Assembly (NCBI GenBank): GCA_015689745.1
Contig: WVSO01000031.1
Coordinates: 1 to 34,573, forward strand
Direction: 5' to 3'
DNA: 34,573 nt
Origin: Rhodobacterales bacterium HKCCSP123
GTDB taxonomy: Bacteria > Pseudomonadota > Alphaproteobacteria > Rhodobacterales > Rhodobacteraceae
The position numbers and the translations under genes are program-made. A model generated the notes under the pieces. The model had not been told where the DNA came from. It saw only the letters and a list, made by a program, of their open reading frames with translations, and did not search any database. Positions 1 to 11,732 of this stretch are shown here, one piece after another; positions within the stretch are counted from its first letter, which is position 1; each line of letters begins with the position of its first letter.

Positions 1-170
1 AGCGCCGCAAGCCGGTCCGCGGCCTGCCCCTCGGTCGCCGCCTCCGCGCCCATGGCGGCGAGCAGCGCCGCCGCCGTCTCGCGGTCCGTCTCCCGCACGA
101 GGCCCGTCTGGTCGGTGTAGCGGGGCAGGATGCCCATGGCTTCTGACAGCTGGCGGACCGGATCGCTCAC
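1..170 (-). CDS. malQ: 4-alpha-glucanotransferase (amylomaltase), N-terminal fragment
   Basis: Only the first 56 codons are in the window; the gene continues past the left edge. The GTG start at 170 overlaps the glgX stop (GTGA, 4 bp), and a GGAGG ribosome site lies 7 nt upstream inside glgX. The visible protein reads MSDPVRQLSEAMGILPRYTD, followed by a glycine-containing turn, then ETAAALLAAMG. This matches the N-terminal helical segment of MalQ proteins (an LA..GI...Y.D..G motif, then ET...LL.AMG). MalQ transfers 4-alpha-glucan segments between maltodextrins and would recycle the short chains released by GlgX and GlgP in the cytoplasm. The catalytic GH77 barrel is not visible, so the call rests on the N-terminus and on being last in a glg operon. 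A TreY-like glucan enzyme is less likely. Confidence 0.72.
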   Translation of the reverse strand, partial: MSDPVRQLSEAMGILPRYTDQTGLVRETDRETAAALLAAMGAEAATEGQAADRLAA

Positions 171-2251
171 GCCCGTGCCTCCAGAACAAGGGCGAGGACG
201 CAATCGGACGGGCAGGGGATGGTGCCACTTGCGGGACGGTTCACGGCGACGCCGTCTTCCGAGGTGTCGATGCGGGTCACCCAGCCCATGCCGCGCGGGG
301 CGGGCGGCAGGGTGATCTCGACCGCTTCGCCTGCGTTGAAGACGAGGAAGATCGCGGTTTCCAGCGCGGCGTAGGGCGGCGTTCCGGCGGCGGTTCGCTT
401 TTCCACGCATAGGAGGCGGCGGTGGTCGTCATGCCAGTCGGCATCGGTCATCTCGGCCCCGTCCTCGCGCCACCAGAAGAGGTCGGGCAGGCCGTCCACG
501 GCGCGCTCGCGGGCGTGCAGGAAGCGTTTCTGCCGCAGGATCGGATGCGCGCGGCGGAAGGCGATCAGCGCGGCCACCGCACCGGCCAGCGCGGCGTCGG
601 CGCCGTCCCAGCCGATCCAGCCGATCTCGTTGTCCTGGCAATAGGCGTTGTTGTTGCCGGATTGCGTGTTGCCGATCTCGTCGCCCGCGAGCAGCATCGG
701 CACCCCCTGCGAGAGTAGCAGCGTGGCGAGCATGTTGCGCTTGCGCCGCGCGCGGGCGACGCGGAGGACGGGGTCGGCCGTCGGCCCCTCGACGCCCATG
801 TTGTCCGAGTAGTTCGCCCCGTGCCCGTCGCGGTTGCCTTCGCCGTTGGCCTCGTTGTGGCGCCGGTCGTAGCTGACCACGTCGGTCAGGGTGAAGCCGT
901 CATGGGCGGTGACGAGGTTGACCGATGAGGTCGCGGGCCGCCCCGAATGGTCGAACTGCTGCGCCGAGCCGGTGATCCGGTCGGCAAGCCGCGGCACCTG
1001 TCCCGCATCGCCGCGCCAGTACTGGCGCACGGCGTCGCGGAAACGGTCGTTCCATTCGAGGAAGGGCGGCGGGAAGGCGCCGAGCTGGTAGCCGCCCGGC
1101 CCGATGTCCCAGGGTTCCGCGATCAGTTTCACGCGGGTCAGGACCGGGTCCTGACGCACCGCGTCGAAGAAGGCGGCGCCGGGGCTGAACCCCTCGTTCC
1201 CGCGGCGGCCGAGCGTGGCGCAGAGGTCGAAGCGGAAGCCGTCGACATGCATGACCTCGACCCAGTACCTGAGCGAATCCATGATCATGCGCAGGACCAT
1301 CGGGTGATCGACGTTCACCGTGTTCCCGGTGCCGGTGTCGTTGATGTAGAAGCGCCGGTCTTCTGCCAGGCGGTAGTAGCTCGCGTTGTCGAGGCCGCGG
1401 AAGGCGAGCGTCGGGCCAAGCTCGGTCCCCTCGCAGGTGTGGTTGTAGACCACGTCGAGGATCACCTCGATGCCCGCGGAATGCAGCCGCGCGACCATCT
1501 GCTGAAACTCGGAGATGTCGCCGCCGGTCAGGTAGCGCGGGTCGGGCGCGAAGAAGCCGAGGGACTGGTAGCCCCAGTAATTGGTCAGCCCCTTGTCGTG
1601 CAGGAACTTGTCATCGACGAAGGCATGCACGGGGAGAAGCTCCACCGCGGTGATGCCGAGCCGGGTGTAATGCTCGAGCATCGGGTCGGACGCGACGCCG
1701 AGGAACTTGCCCTTGGGGCTCGCCTGCGGATGCAGCCGGGTCAGGCCCTTCACATGCGCCTCGTAGATCACGCTGTCCTCGGCGGGCGTCTCGGGCGGGC
1801 GATCGTTGCCCCAGCTGAAACTGGGGTCCACCACCACCGAGCGCGGCATCCAGGGCGCGCTGTCGAGGGTCGAGAAGCTCAGGTCATCGCGCGCGATGTC
1901 ATAGCCGTAGAGCGCGTCGTTCCACCGGGGGTGCCCGGTCAGGCGCCGGGCGTAGGGGTCGATCAGAAGCTTGTTGGGGTTGAAGCGGTGCCCCTGGTGC
2001 GGGGCGTAAGGGCCATGCGCCCGGTAGCCGTAACACTGGCCGGGGCGCAGCCCCGCGATATAGCCGTGCCACACGTCGCCATCGCGCTCGGGCAGCGGGA
2101 TGCGGTGCGTCTCGCGCCCGTCGGGGGCGAAGAGGCAGAGCACCATGCGCGTCGCATGGGCCGAGAAGACGGCGAAGTTCACGCCCTCACCATCAAAGAC
2201 CGCACCGAGCGGCGCGGCCCGGCCGGCGGAAATCGTTACATCTGTCATCAT
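167..2251 (-). CDS. glgX: Glycogen debranching enzyme GlgX (GH13_11)
   Basis: This 694-residue cytoplasmic protein hydrolyses alpha-1,6 branch points of phosphorylase-trimmed glycogen. An N-terminal CBM48-like domain (about 10-105, with VNFAVFSAHA) precedes a GH13 barrel. Barrel motifs are DVVYNH at 266-271, the nucleophile Asp342 in DGFRFDL, the acid/base Glu379 in LIAEPWD, and the transition-state stabiliser Asp451 in VTAHDGF. The length fits GlgX/isoamylase-type debranchers (about 650-720). The start is the first of two tandem ATGs; it overlaps the glgA stop by one base (TGATG), so translation is probably coupled. The stop overlaps the malQ GTG. All three catalytic residues are present and nothing is broken. 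The family call is firm; its preference for short branches is inferred from GlgX in general. Confidence 0.95.
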   Translation of the reverse strand: MMTDVTISAGRAAPLGAVFDGEGVNFAVFSAHATRMVLCLFAPDGRETHRIPLPERDGDVWHGYIAGLRPGQCYGYRAHGPYAPHQGHRFNPNKLLIDPYARRLTGHPRWNDALYGYDIARDDLSFSTLDSAPWMPRSVVVDPSFSWGNDRPPETPAEDSVIYEAHVKGLTRLHPQASPKGKFLGVASDPMLEHYTRLGITAVELLPVHAFVDDKFLHDKGLTNYWGYQSLGFFAPDPRYLTGGDISEFQQMVARLHSAGIEVILDVVYNHTCEGTELGPTLAFRGLDNASYYRLAEDRRFYINDTGTGNTVNVDHPMVLRMIMDSLRYWVEVMHVDGFRFDLCATLGRRGNEGFSPGAAFFDAVRQDPVLTRVKLIAEPWDIGPGGYQLGAFPPPFLEWNDRFRDAVRQYWRGDAGQVPRLADRITGSAQQFDHSGRPATSSVNLVTAHDGFTLTDVVSYDRRHNEANGEGNRDGHGANYSDNMGVEGPTADPVLRVARARRKRNMLATLLLSQGVPMLLAGDEIGNTQSGNNNAYCQDNEIGWIGWDGADAALAGAVAALIAFRRAHPILRQKRFLHARERAVDGLPDLFWWREDGAEMTDADWHDDHRRLLCVEKRTAAGTPPYAALETAIFLVFNAGEAVEITLPPAPRGMGWVTRIDTSEDGVAVNRPASGTIPCPSDCVLALVLEARA

Positions 2252-3654
2252 CAGCTTCGGATCAGGCCGTCATAGAGCGCCTTGTACTCGGCGGCCGATT
2301 GGTCCCAGCCGACGGGCGCGCGCATCGCGTTTTTCTGCATCCTGAGCCACAGATCGGGTTGCCTGTAAAGCGCCGTCAGCCGGTCGAAGGCGCGGGCAAG
2401 CGCGTCTGCCGAAATAGGGTGCACCTGGAGGCCGGTTGCCACGCCCATGCGCAGACCGGCGGGCGAGGCGTCGATCACCGTATCGGCGAGCCCCCCGGTG
2501 TGGGACACCAGGGGGATCGTCCCGTGGCGCAGACCGTAAAGCTGCGTCAGGCCGCAGGGCTCGAACCGGGACGGCACCAGGATCGCGTCGCCGCCTTCGA
2601 TCAGCAGGTGGGCGAGGGCCTCGTCATAGCCGATGCGCACGGCGACGTTGGGATGGCCGGCGGCGTCGAGAAAGGCGCGTTCGAGCGCCGGGTCGCCCGA
2701 GCCCAGAAGGGCAAGCTGCCCGCCCTCGTCGATCAGCCGGGGCAGCGCGGCGAGGAGCAGGTCGAGCCCCTTCTGGTGTGTCAGCCGCGAGACGACGACG
2801 CAGAGCGGGCCATCGGTCTCGGGCAGGTCCATCGCGCGCCTGAGCCGCGCCTTGAAGCGGCGCTTGCCGGCGGGCGACTTGTAGGGCGGTGTCCAGGCCT
2901 CGAGATCGACACCGTTCAGGATGCCCGACAGGTCCTGCTGGCGGGCGCGCAGGATCCCGTCCATCCCCATGCCGAACTCGGGCGTCAGAAGCTCGCCCGC
3001 GTAGGTCGGGCTGACCGTGGTGATGCGGTCGGCGGCGACGAGCCCCGCCTTGAGCGCGCTGATGTCGCCCCAGAACTCGAACCCGTCCTGCGTGAGCCCC
3101 GAGGCGCGCAGCCGCAGGCTGGGCAGTTTGCCCGCCTCCGCCTTCCCCTGGAAGGCGATGTTGTGGATCGTCAGGATCGAGCGCGCGGCGCTGCCCGGAT
3201 GCCGCTCGCGCAGGTACCAGGGCGCGAGGCCGGCTTGCCAGTCATGGGCGTGCAGGATGTCGGGCTGCCAGCCCGTCAGCGCGCCCCCCGCGATCTCGGC
3301 GGCGACCCAGGAGAGCGCCGCGAAGCGTTCCGGGTTGTCGGGCCAGTCCGCGCCGCCCGGTCCGTTGTAGGGCGCGCCCTCGCGGTCGTAGAGGTGGGGG
3401 GCGTCGAGGATCAGGAGGTCGAGGCCCTGAGCCTTCGCCGCCAGCACGCGCGCCGGGCCGCCGAAGAGGTCGGCGTCCTCCCAGACCGTTTTTGCCTTTC
3501 CCGCGGCCGCCATGACCTTTGGGTAGCCCGGCAGCAGCGTCCGCATCTCCACCCCGAGGGGCGCAAGCGCCCCCGGCAGGGCCCCCGCCACGTCGGCAAG
3601 CCCGCCGGTTTTCACCAGCGGCGCGCATTCCGAGGCGACGGAGAGGACCTTCAT
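2251..3654 (-). CDS. glgA: Glycogen synthase (ADP-glucose, GT5)
   Basis: This 467-residue enzyme transfers glucose from ADP-glucose to the non-reducing end of an alpha-1,4-glucan. The protein opens [20 protein letters not shown]; Lys15-Thr-Gly-Gly-Leu is the ADP-glucose-binding motif of GT5 synthases. Further signatures are LHAHDWQAG (134-142), [18 protein letters not shown] with Arg290 and Lys295, and the C-terminal [11 protein letters not shown] with Glu365. HTGGLADTV follows. The open frame extends 24 codons further upstream, but that stretch is out-of-frame glgC sequence. The ATG at 3654 gives the family N-terminus and an ATGA overlap with the glgC stop. The stop overlaps the glgX start. 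The length is normal (about 470-480). Confidence 0.96.
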   Translation of the reverse strand: MKVLSVASECAPLVKTGGLADVAGALPGALAPLGVEMRTLLPGYPKVMAAAGKAKTVWEDADLFGGPARVLAAKAQGLDLLILDAPHLYDREGAPYNGPGGADWPDNPERFAALSWVAAEIAGGALTGWQPDILHAHDWQAGLAPWYLRERHPGSAARSILTIHNIAFQGKAEAGKLPSLRLRASGLTQDGFEFWGDISALKAGLVAADRITTVSPTYAGELLTPEFGMGMDGILRARQQDLSGILNGVDLEAWTPPYKSPAGKRRFKARLRRAMDLPETDGPLCVVVSRLTHQKGLDLLLAALPRLIDEGGQLALLGSGDPALERAFLDAAGHPNVAVRIGYDEALAHLLIEGGDAILVPSRFEPCGLTQLYGLRHGTIPLVSHTGGLADTVIDASPAGLRMGVATGLQVHPISADALARAFDRLTALYRQPDLWLRMQKNAMRAPVGWDQSAAEYKALYDGLIRS

Positions 3655-4916
3655 CTTGCGGCTTGCCACTTGGCGATCATCTCCTCGGTGATGAGGGTCA
3701 CGCCGCCGGGGGTGACGTGGAACCACCTGGCGTCCTCCTCCGGGTCCTCGCCCACGACGAGGCCGCGGGGGATCACCACGCCGCGGTCGATGACCACGTT
3801 CTTCAGCCGCGCGTGACGTTCGACCACGACATTCGGCAGGACGACGGCGCGCACCAGCTGCGAATAGGAATTGGTGTGGACGTTGGTGAACAGGAGCGAC
3901 TCGCGCACTTCCGTGCCCGAGATGATGCAGCCGCCCGACACCATCGAGGAGATCGCGCTGCCGCGGCGGTCGGCCTCGTCATGGATGAACTTGGCGGGCG
4001 GGACCGACTCCGAATAGGTCCAGATCGGCCAGTTGGTGTCCCACAGGTCGAGCTCCGGCGTGAAGCTCGTCAGGTCGATGTTCGCCTTCCAATAGGCGTC
4101 GACCGTGCCGACGTCGCGCCAATAGGCGGGCGCGTCCGCGGCGTGGCGCACGCAGGACGCCTCGAACCGGTGGGCCATCGCCTTGCCGCCCGCGACGATC
4201 TGCGGGATCAGGTCGCCGCCGAAATCGCGGCCCGAGTTGGGGTCTTCCGCGTCGCGGATCAGCAGGTCGCGCAGGAAGGCCCACTTGAACACGTAGATGC
4301 CCATCGAGGCGAGCGTGACATTCGGGTCCTCGGGCGTGCCGGGCGGGTCTTTCGGCTTTTCGAGGAAGCTGGTGATGCGGTCGTTGTCGTCGATCGCCAT
4401 GACGCCGAAGGCGCTGGCCTCGGCCCGCGGGACGGTGAGGCAGCCGATGGTGACGTCGGCATCGGTGTCCCGGTGCTGGCGCAGCATGACCTCGTAATCC
4501 ATCTTGTAGATGTGGTCGCCCGCCAGGATCACGACGTAATCCACGTCGTAGCTGTCGATGATGTCGATGTTCTGGAACACCGCATCGGCCGTGCCCTGGT
4601 ACCAGTGCACCTCGTCCACGCGCTGCGAGGCGGGCAGGATGTCGAGGTATTCGTTGCGCTCGGCGCGGAAGAAGTTCCAGCCGCGCTGGCAGTGGCGGAT
4701 GAGCGAATGCGCCTTGTATTGCGTGGCGATCGCCATCTTGCGGATGCCCGAGTTCAGCGCGTTGGAGAGCGCGAAATCGATGATCCGGCTCTTGCCGCCG
4801 AAATAGACGGCGGGCTTGGCGCGCTTGTCGGTGAGCTGCATCAGGCGGCTTCCGCGCCCGCCCGCCAGCACGAATGCCATGGAACGGGACACGAGCCTTT
4901 GCGATGGTCCGGCCAT
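3651..4916 (-). CDS. glgC: Glucose-1-phosphate adenylyltransferase (ADP-glucose pyrophosphorylase)
   Basis: GlgC makes ADP-glucose and pyrophosphate from ATP and glucose-1-phosphate, the committed and usually allosteric step of glycogen synthesis. The 421-residue protein has the nucleotidyltransferase loop LAGGRGSRL (17-25), WYQGTADA (105-112), [10 protein letters not shown] (132-141), AFGVM (169-173) and EKP (186-188). The C-terminal third carries the left-handed beta-helix typical of the family ([14 protein letters not shown] and following). The open frame runs back to 5138, but the stretch before [10 protein letters not shown] is low-complexity and overlaps glgB. The ATG at 4916 follows an AGGGAG ribosome site and gives the usual family length (about 420). 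The stop forms an ATGA overlap with glgA. Confidence 0.96.
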   Translation of the reverse strand: MAGPSQRLVSRSMAFVLAGGRGSRLMQLTDKRAKPAVYFGGKSRIIDFALSNALNSGIRKMAIATQYKAHSLIRHCQRGWNFFRAERNEYLDILPASQRVDEVHWYQGTADAVFQNIDIIDSYDVDYVVILAGDHIYKMDYEVMLRQHRDTDADVTIGCLTVPRAEASAFGVMAIDDNDRITSFLEKPKDPPGTPEDPNVTLASMGIYVFKWAFLRDLLIRDAEDPNSGRDFGGDLIPQIVAGGKAMAHRFEASCVRHAADAPAYWRDVGTVDAYWKANIDLTSFTPELDLWDTNWPIWTYSESVPPAKFIHDEADRRGSAISSMVSGGCIISGTEVRESLLFTNVHTNSYSQLVRAVVLPNVVVERHARLKNVVIDRGVVIPRGLVVGEDPEEDARWFHVTPGGVTLITEEMIAKWQAAR

Positions 4917-4965
4917 TGTCTTTTTGTCTCCCTCTTGGGTGCGCCGCCTCCCCGCGGCGCTTGGG

Positions 4966-7170
4966 TCAGTCGTCTGGTACCAGGAACAGTGTCGAGAGCG
5001 GGGGCAGGTAGACCTGCGCATGGGCGGGCTGGCCGTGGCTTTCGCCGGCCTGCGCCTCGATCCGTCCCATGTTGCCGCGATTGCCGCCGCCGTAGAGCGC
5101 GGCATCGGTGTTGAGCGCCTCGCGCCAGGGCCCGGCATGGGGCAGGCCGATGCGATAGGCGGGGCGTTCCACGGGAGTGAAGTTCGTCAGCATGACGACC
5201 GGCTTGTCGCCGGGACCGCCGCGCCTGAGCCAGGCGATGACGGAGTGATCCGCATCGCCGCCCTCGAGCCACTGGAACCCGTCCGGTTCCGCGTCCTTGA
5301 CGTGAAGCGCGGGCGTGCCGCGATAGAAGGTGTTGAGGTCCCGCACCAGGCGCTGCACGCCCTTGTGGCCGGGATCGTCGAGATGGTGCCAGCCGATCTC
5401 GGCGTCATGGTTCCACTCGGCCTGCTGTCCGAACTCCTGCCCCATGAAGAGCAGTTTCTTGCCCGGATGGCCCCACATGAACCCGTAATAGGCCCGCAGG
5501 TTGGCGAGCTTCGTGGCATGATCGCCGGGCATGCGGGTGTACATGCTGCCCTTGCCGTGGACGACCTCGTCATGGCTGATCGGCAGGACGAAATTCTCGG
5601 AAAACGCGTAGTGAAGGCCGAAGGTCAGCTTGTCGTGGTGGTACTTCCGATTGACCGGGTCCTCGGCCATGTAGCGGAGCGTGTCGTTCATCCAGCCCAT
5701 GTTCCACTTGAACCCGAAGCCGAGCCCGCCCGCGTCCACCGGGGCCGAGACCCTGGGGAATGAGGTGCTTTCCTCGGCCACCGTCATGATGCCGGGATGC
5801 GCGCCATAGGCGGCGATGTTCATCGCCTTGAGGAAATCGATCGCCTCGTAATTCTCGTTGCCGCCGTCCTTGTTGGGGACCCACTCGCCCTCGGCGCGGG
5901 AATAGTCGCGGTAGAGCATCGAGGCGACGGCATCCACGCGCAGCCCGTCGACGTGGTATTCCTCGAGCCAATACAAGGCGTTGGCGGTGAGGTAATTCTT
6001 CACCTCGCGCCGCCCGTAATTGTAGATCAGCGTGTTCCAGTCGCGGTGGAACCCTTCCTTCGGATCGGCGTGCTCGTAGAGCGCCGTCCCGTCGAACCGG
6101 CCCAGCCCGTGCGGATCGGTCGGGAAATGGCCCGGCACCCAGTCGAGGATCACGCCCAGCCCCGCCAGGTGCGCCGCGTCGATCAGGTCGCGGAACTCGT
6201 GCGGGGGGCCGTGGCGGACGGTGGGGGCGTAGAGGCCCACGGGCTGGTAGCCCCATGAGCCGTCGAACGGGTATTCGCTGACCGGAAGAAGCTCGAGGTG
6301 GGTGAAGCCCATTTCGGTGGCATAGGCCACCAACTCCTCCGCGGCTTCCTTGTAGGAGATGCGGCGGCCATGGGCCTTGCGCCGCCAGCTGCCGAGGTGG
6401 ACCTCGTAGATGGAAATCGGCGCGCTGCGCGATTGCGCCTGCGCGCGCGACTCCATCCAGCCCGCATCCCGCCAGCCGTAGCCGGTGATGTCGCGCACGA
6501 CCGAGGCGTTTTCGGGCGGATGTTCCGAGCCGAAGCCGACCGGGTCGGCCTTGAGCGGCTGGGCCACCCCGTCGGGGCCGAGGATCTCGTACTTGTAGGC
6601 CGCGCCTTCGCCGACGCCGGGCAGGAAGATCTCCCACACACCCGTGGCACCCCGCTTGCGCATGACATGGCGCCGCCCGTCCCAGGCGTTGAACCCGCCC
6701 ACCACCGAGACGCGCCGGGCGTTGGGCGCCCAGACCGCGAAATGCGTGCCGTGGACATGCTCATGCGTCATCACATGGGCCCCGAGCGCGTGCCAGAGCG
6801 CGTGATGCGTGCCCTCGCCGATCAGGTATTCGTCGATCTCGCCCAGCACCGGGCCGAAGCGGTAGGGGTCCTCCATCTCCCACAGGGCGCCGTCGGGGCC
6901 GGCGGCGCGCAGGCTGTAAGGACCATCGCCCGGCACCGGACCGGAGAAGAGGCCGGGCGCGCCGGCGACGGGAGAGAGAGGATGGGCGCTGTCGCCCGCG
7001 AGGGCCGTCATGCCGGCCGCGCCGGGATCGAACACGGTCACGTGACGGGCCGACCCGCTGCCATGCGGCCCGAGCACGGCGAAAGGGTCGTCATGGGTTC
7101 CGGCGAGAATGCGGGCTGCCTCCCCCGGCGGGGGGTGGGCGGCGGAGGCTGTGTCGGGGCCTGGGGACAT
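4966..7170 (-). CDS. glgB: 1,4-alpha-glucan branching enzyme (GH13_9)
   Basis: GlgB cuts an alpha-1,4 chain and re-attaches it in alpha-1,6 linkage, creating glycogen branches. The 734-residue protein has the N1 module ([10 protein letters not shown] near 28-37), a CBM48 domain ([20 protein letters not shown], about 141-160) and the GH13 barrel. Catalytic residues are Asp413 in [10 protein letters not shown], Glu466 in TVAEEST and Asp534 in [10 protein letters not shown]. The length matches the long E. coli-type form (about 728). The ATG at 7170 gives a plausible N-terminus with only a weak ribosome site, and lies 31 bp after the glgP stop. A 49-bp gap separates it from glgC, the largest inside the glg operon. 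Confidence 0.96.
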   Translation of the reverse strand: MSPGPDTASAAHPPPGEAARILAGTHDDPFAVLGPHGSGSARHVTVFDPGAAGMTALAGDSAHPLSPVAGAPGLFSGPVPGDGPYSLRAAGPDGALWEMEDPYRFGPVLGEIDEYLIGEGTHHALWHALGAHVMTHEHVHGTHFAVWAPNARRVSVVGGFNAWDGRRHVMRKRGATGVWEIFLPGVGEGAAYKYEILGPDGVAQPLKADPVGFGSEHPPENASVVRDITGYGWRDAGWMESRAQAQSRSAPISIYEVHLGSWRRKAHGRRISYKEAAEELVAYATEMGFTHLELLPVSEYPFDGSWGYQPVGLYAPTVRHGPPHEFRDLIDAAHLAGLGVILDWVPGHFPTDPHGLGRFDGTALYEHADPKEGFHRDWNTLIYNYGRREVKNYLTANALYWLEEYHVDGLRVDAVASMLYRDYSRAEGEWVPNKDGGNENYEAIDFLKAMNIAAYGAHPGIMTVAEESTSFPRVSAPVDAGGLGFGFKWNMGWMNDTLRYMAEDPVNRKYHHDKLTFGLHYAFSENFVLPISHDEVVHGKGSMYTRMPGDHATKLANLRAYYGFMWGHPGKKLLFMGQEFGQQAEWNHDAEIGWHHLDDPGHKGVQRLVRDLNTFYRGTPALHVKDAEPDGFQWLEGGDADHSVIAWLRRGGPGDKPVVMLTNFTPVERPAYRIGLPHAGPWREALNTDAALYGGGNRGNMGRIEAQAGESHGQPAHAQVYLPPLSTLFLVPDD

Positions 7171-7201
7171 GCGTTCGACGCTACAGAACCACGGTCACAG
7201 G

Positions 7202-9604
<2,403 letters not shown>

Positions 9605-9629
9605 TGTCCCTGCCTCGTGACTGGCACGT

Positions 9630-9641
9630 GTTAGCGCTAAC
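9630..9641. promoter_or_regulatory. Palindrome GTTAGCGCTAAC, probable LacI-family operator
   Basis: This is a perfect 12-bp palindrome, 26 bp upstream of the glgP start codon. Even-length palindromes with a central CG are typical of LacI-family operators, and TTAGCGCTAA-like sites are known for sugar regulators of this family in proteobacteria. It sits where a bound repressor would block RNA polymerase or its first steps toward glgP. The binding protein is not identified. Confidence 0.62.
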
Positions 9642-9663
9642 TACTCCTGTCCGGCGGGAAATA

Positions 9664-9673
9664 AAAGCGCTTT
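9664..9673. promoter_or_regulatory. Palindrome AAAGCGCTTT, probable second LacI-family operator
   Basis: This perfect 10-bp palindrome shares the AGCGCT core with the site at 9630-9641. The two centres are 33 bp apart, about three helical turns, so dimers on both would face the same side of the DNA. It lies 118 bp before the amylosucrase start and 59 bp before glgP, so it could serve either divergent promoter. I could not place -35/-10 elements with confidence. Confidence 0.5.
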
Positions 9674-9791
9674 GGGTCACGGCTCCGACTTCGGTGCGCC
9701 ACCCCGCCGGGAATGCGCCAAGGCTGTCACTCCGGGCAGCAGCGTCAAGCCCTCTTGCATTGGCGTCACCGGCGGGGTTCTGTCGCGCACC

Positions 9792-11693
9792 ATGAAAGAC
9801 ATCACGCCTTCCCCCGCCGCTGTCAGCGACGCCGAGCTTTACGAGATGCGCGTCCGGCGCAGCGCCGAGGACCTCTGGCCGATGCTGGAGGCGCTTTATG
9901 GCGGCCATCCCGACTATGACGCCTTCCGCGCCGACCTGACCCGCGCGATGCGTGCCGCCTGGGACGCGCGCGCACCCGAGCTGAAGCGCCTCGACCTGGC
10001 CCGCGACCTGGAGCCCGACTGGTTCCAGCGGCCCGGCATGGTCGGCTACGTCTTCTACATCGACAGGTTCGCGGGCGACCTGAAGGGCGTGCGCCAGCGC
10101 CTTGATTACCTTGCCGATCTGGGCGTCACCTACATCCATTTCATGCCCTGCCTGAAGCCGCGCGAGGGCGACAGCGACGGCGGCTACTCGGTGCAGGATT
10201 ACCGGCAGATCGCGCCGCATCTTGGCACGATGGCGGAGTTCGAGGAAACGGTGGCGGCGGCCCGCGCCCGCGGGATGAGCGTCTGCATCGACATGGTGCT
10301 GAACCACACCGCCAAGGAGCATGACTGGGCGCTGCGCGCGCGGGCGGGCGAGGCCGGGTATCTCGACTACTACCTGACATTCCCGGATGACACGCTGCCC
10401 AAGGCATACGAGGAAACCGCCCACGAGGTCTTTCCGGTCCATGCGCCCGGCAACTTCACCTTCTACGAGGACATGGGCCGCTGGGTCTGGACCTCGTTCA
10501 ACGAACACCAGTGGGACCTGAACTGGGCCAACCCGCGCGTCTTCCTCGAGATGGCCGAGGTGATGCTGTTCCTCGCCAACAGGGGCGTCGAGGTCTTGCG
10601 CTTCGACGCCGTTGCCTTCCTGTGGAAGCGGCTCGGCACGCGCTGCCAGTCGGAGCCGGAATGCCACATGATCCTGCAGGCGCTGCGCGCGATCAGCCGG
10701 ATCGTGACGCCTGCGGTGATCCACCTCGAGGAGGCCATCGTCGGCCCGGCCGAGATGCTGCCCTATCTCGGGCGCGGTATCCATGACGGGAAGGAAGGCA
10801 ACCTTGCCTATCACAACTCGCTCATGGTGCAGGTCTGGTCGGCGCTGGCCGCGCGCGACACGCGGATGATGACGCATGTGCTGGGCACCCATTTTCCGCC
10901 CGCGCTGACCAACGCGACCTACGCCAACTACCTGCGCTGCCATGACGATATCGGCTGGGCCGTCACCGACGAGGATGCCGCCGCGGTCGGCCTGTCCGGT
11001 CCGCTTCACCGGGCTTTCCTGTCGGATTTCTACGAGGGCGTCTTTCCCGGCAGTTTCGCGCGCGGCGAGCTGTTCCAGCACGACCCGGAGACGGGCGACA
11101 AGCGCATCAGCGGCAGCTGCGCCTCGCTGGCCGGGGTGGAGAAGGCGCTGGAGTCGGGCGACCCCGTGGCGCTCGATCGCGCCATCGACAGGGTCCTCAT
11201 GGGCCATGCGCTGATCGCGAGTTTCGGGGGGATCCCGCTCATCTACATGGGCGACGAGCTGGGGATGCTGAACGATTACGGCTACACCGATTACGCCCCC
11301 CATGCCCATGACAGCCGGTGGCTTCACCGCCCGCTGATGGACTGGGCCCGGGTCGAGACCGCGCAGGGCGACCCGGCCTCGGTTCCCGCGCGGCTCCTGG
11401 CAGGGGTCAAGGCGATCATGGCGCGGCGGGCGGCGACGCCCGAGATCCACGGCGCAACCCCGACCGAGGTGCTCGACACCGGCCACCGCGCGCTCTTCGC
11501 CTTCGCGCGGCGGGCCGCGACGGGGCCGCTGATCTGCGTCTTCAACTTCTCGGAACAGTGGCAGAGCCTTCCGGTGGACTGGGCGTCGCTCCATGGCGCG
11601 ACCCGCTTCGAGGATGCCCTGTCGCAGGCCCCCGTCGGCGACGGGAACGGGCGCATCCCCCTGCCGCCCTATGCGCGGCTCTGGCTGCGCTGA
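9792..11693 (+). CDS. Amylosucrase (GH13_4)
   Basis: Amylosucrase moves the glucosyl unit of sucrose onto an alpha-1,4-glucan and releases fructose, so it can lengthen glycogen without ADP-glucose. The 633-residue protein closely follows Neisseria polysaccharea amylosucrase: the FMPCLKPREGDSDGGYSVQD region, DMVLNHTAKEHDWA, the nucleophile Asp272 in LRFDAVAFLWK, the acid/base Glu314 in EEAIV, and His384-Asp385 in RCHDDIGW. Asp129 (SDGGY) and Arg509 (HDSRW) correspond to the salt bridge that closes the sucrose pocket. The open frame extends to 9672, but the ATG at 9792 gives the family N-terminus and normal length (about 636). The ribosome site is poor. Sucrose hydrolase is a close alternative, but the context favours polymer synthesis. 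Confidence 0.88.
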   Translation: MKDITPSPAAVSDAELYEMRVRRSAEDLWPMLEALYGGHPDYDAFRADLTRAMRAAWDARAPELKRLDLARDLEPDWFQRPGMVGYVFYIDRFAGDLKGVRQRLDYLADLGVTYIHFMPCLKPREGDSDGGYSVQDYRQIAPHLGTMAEFEETVAAARARGMSVCIDMVLNHTAKEHDWALRARAGEAGYLDYYLTFPDDTLPKAYEETAHEVFPVHAPGNFTFYEDMGRWVWTSFNEHQWDLNWANPRVFLEMAEVMLFLANRGVEVLRFDAVAFLWKRLGTRCQSEPECHMILQALRAISRIVTPAVIHLEEAIVGPAEMLPYLGRGIHDGKEGNLAYHNSLMVQVWSALAARDTRMMTHVLGTHFPPALTNATYANYLRCHDDIGWAVTDEDAAAVGLSGPLHRAFLSDFYEGVFPGSFARGELFQHDPETGDKRISGSCASLAGVEKALESGDPVALDRAIDRVLMGHALIASFGGIPLIYMGDELGMLNDYGYTDYAPHAHDSRWLHRPLMDWARVETAQGDPASVPARLLAGVKAIMARRAATPEIHGATPTEVLDTGHRALFAFARRAATGPLICVFNFSEQWQSLPVDWASLHGATRFEDALSQAPVGDGNGRIPLPPYARLWLR

Positions 11694-11732
11694 CGCCCGC
11701 GCACCCGGACCCGAACCGACAGGAGAGCGCCC

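Noticed and set aside
2229-2243. GAAATCGTTACATCT resembles the TGTAATC-type operator
   Set aside because: It is one base short of the dyad, lies inside the start of the glgX coding sequence, and is far from any promoter.
947-2275. Long plus-strand open frame opposite glgX (also 2299-3816, 3519-5114, 7109-9634 opposite other glg genes)
   Set aside because: These are antisense shadows of real genes in a GC-rich genome. They are rich in Arg, Gly, Ala and Pro with no family motif, and the minus-strand frames contain complete catalytic signatures.
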